Made by a program: the position numbers and the translations under genes
Notes under the pieces: model-generated
What the model saw: only the letters and a program-made list of their open reading frames with translations
Told to the model about the DNA's origin: nothing
Databases searched by the model: none
Origin: Bradyrhizobium sp. YR681
GTDB taxonomy: Bacteria; Pseudomonadota; Alphaproteobacteria; Rhizobiales; Xanthobacteraceae
Reading direction: 5' to 3'
Length of the DNA stretch: 50,788 nt
Assembly (NCBI RefSeq): GCF_000282615.1
Contig: NZ_AKIY01000325.1
Span: forward strand, 1-50,788
Shown here: in pieces, positions 49,941 through 50,788 of the stretch
How the letters are laid out: each line of letters begins with the position of its first letter
Numbering within the stretch: position 1 is the stretch's first letter

Positions 49941-50690
49941 TCATTTGGCATCATGAAAGATCACACCCAGGGTATGGCGCCGGCCAGAGCGAATCCGGCT
50001 GACGCCATGGCGGAGATTAACGCGGTAGGTGCCGCGTGTCCCCTGCACCGGGCGGTGATGCACGGCGAAAGCGACGGCGTCGCCCTGCGCGAGCGGCACC
50101 ACCTCGGCGCGGGACTGCATGCGCGGGCGCTGCTCGGTCAGCACGAACTCGCCGCCGGCGAAATCGCGGCCGGGCTCGGAGAGCAGGATCGCGACCTGGA
50201 GCGGGAACACGTGCTCGCCATAGAGGTCCTGGTGCAGGCAATTGTAGTCGCCGGCCTCATATTGCAGCAGCAGCGGCGTTGGCCGCGCCTGCCCCGCTTC
50301 GTGGCAGCGTTTCAGGAATGCGGCATGCGAGGCGGGATAGCGGATGTCGATCCCCATCGCCTCGTTCCAGCGGCTGGCGACGCCTTGCAGATGCGCATAA
50401 AGCGCCGGGCGCAGTTGCGCGATCAGGTCGGGCAGCGGATAGGAGAAATACTTGTATTCACCGCGGCCAAAGCCATGGCGGCCCATAACGATGCGGCTGC
50501 GGAAGTTGGCGTCGTCGGGGTAGAGCGCGGCGACCGCGCGGCATTGCTCGGGGGTGAGCAGGTTCTTCAGGACGGCGCAGCCCTGGGTGTCGAGTTCGGC
50601 GGTGATTTGAGGCCAATCGAGGGCATCGATGTGCGCGGCGAGGTCGACCGCCATGTTAACAGCAGCGGGAGCACGTTTCGCAATTGCCAT
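49941..50690 (-). CDS. 2OG-Fe(II) oxygenase, prolyl-hydroxylase-like
   Basis: A 249-residue oxygenase of the prolyl 4-hydroxylase-like fold. The likely metal ligands are H153 and D155 (CLHQDLYGEH) and H228 (RHGVSRI), with Arg in SGRRHTLGVIFH binding 2-oxoglutarate. AGGAT seven bases before the ATG supports the start. It lies directly upstream of alkB (9-bp gap) in one operon, an arrangement that suggests a job in alkylation damage response, but the substrate is not known. The N-terminal 15 residues are weakly conserved, and the second Met (13) is an alternative start. Confidence 0.88.
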   Translation of the reverse strand: MAIAKRAPAAVNMAVDLAAHIDALDWPQITAELDTQGCAVLKNLLTPEQCRAVAALYPDDANFRSRIVMGRHGFGRGEYKYFSYPLPDLIAQLRPALYAHLQGVASRWNEAMGIDIRYPASHAAFLKRCHEAGQARPTPLLLQYEAGDYNCLHQDLYGEHVFPLQVAILLSEPGRDFAGGEFVLTEQRPRMQSRAEVVPLAQGDAVAFAVHHRPVQGTRGTYRVNLRHGVSRIRSGRRHTLGVIFHDAK

Positions 50691-50710
50691 AGCGACATCC
50701 TATCCACATC

Positions 50711-50788
50711 CGTCATTCCGGGGCGCGCCCTCTAGGGCGCGAGCCCGGAATCCATACTCCCGATCGTGGTTATGGATTTCGGGCTCGC
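50711..50788. repeat. Palindromic intergenic repeat, cut by the window end
   Basis: CGTCATTCCGGGGCGCGCC begins the element, and GATTTCGGGCTCGC is the last sequence before the window ends. The inner hairpin GGGCGCGCCC/GGGCGCGAGCCC is visible. Related to the repeat at 44381-44476. Confidence 0.75.

Overview
This is GC-rich alphaproteobacterial chromosome, most likely Bradyrhizobium or a close relative in the Nitrobacteraceae. The assignment rests on the hopanoid genes hpnC/hpnD/hpnE and hpnN, the C-2 hopanoid methylase hpnP, a FixK/FNR-type box, several liv-type transport genes and many short palindromic intergenic repeats. It is an inference from gene content, not from a marker-gene comparison.

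Layout. (1) 1-9.8 kb, mostly minus strand: hpnC-hpnD-hpnE (squalene from farnesyl diphosphate), two small secreted proteins, the hopanoid exporter hpnN, then eutB-hpnP-eutC, in which the hopanoid methylase lies between the two ethanolamine ammonia-lyase subunits. (2) 10-22.5 kb: a chemoreceptor, a flavoprotein monooxygenase with a divergent MarR regulator and shared operator, a low-molecular-weight phosphatase-like protein, an M81 (MlrC) peptidase, two Asp-nucleophile alpha/beta hydrolases, an acyl-CoA dehydrogenase, an orphan branched-chain-type binding protein, an HdeD-like protein behind a FixK-type box, and an HD-domain protein. (3) 22.7-29.5 kb: a three-gene block of transglutaminase-like, circularly permuted ATP-grasp/alpha-E and transglutaminase/DUF2126 proteins, a conserved but poorly understood peptide-ligation/modification set. 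(4) 29.6-31.5 kb: a PAS sensor overlapping a chemoreceptor, which together look like an Aer protein split over two genes.

(5) 31.67-33.48 kb is the most unusual stretch. A compact, AT-richer insert carries a Ras-like GTPase and a three-helix membrane protein. It sits against the 3' end of an altronate dehydratase (uxaA-type) gene. A second, displaced copy of that gene's last 42 codons lies on the far side, exactly 1,685 bp away. The copies are about 93% identical, and 7 of their 9 differences are silent. This is the signature of integration with replacement of a gene's 3' end, but no integrase is present. The GTPase-membrane pair is my best candidate for an undescribed, possibly defensive, system.

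(6) 33.4-40.7 kb: altronate dehydratase, an HpcH/HpaI aldolase and a complete liv-type ABC transporter (livK, livH, a livM-livG fusion, livF). (7) 41-48 kb: a homoprotocatechuate meta-cleavage cluster (hpaR, hpaH, hpaF, hpaE, hpaD, an FAH-family hydrolase/decarboxylase and a ThDP enzyme) with a perfect 16-bp palindromic operator. The upstream 4-hydroxyphenylacetate hydroxylase is absent, and the last aldolase step may be supplied by the HpcH/HpaI gene about 6 kb away. (8) 48-50.7 kb: an MFS transporter and an operon of a 2OG-Fe(II) oxygenase with alkB. The window ends inside a palindromic repeat.
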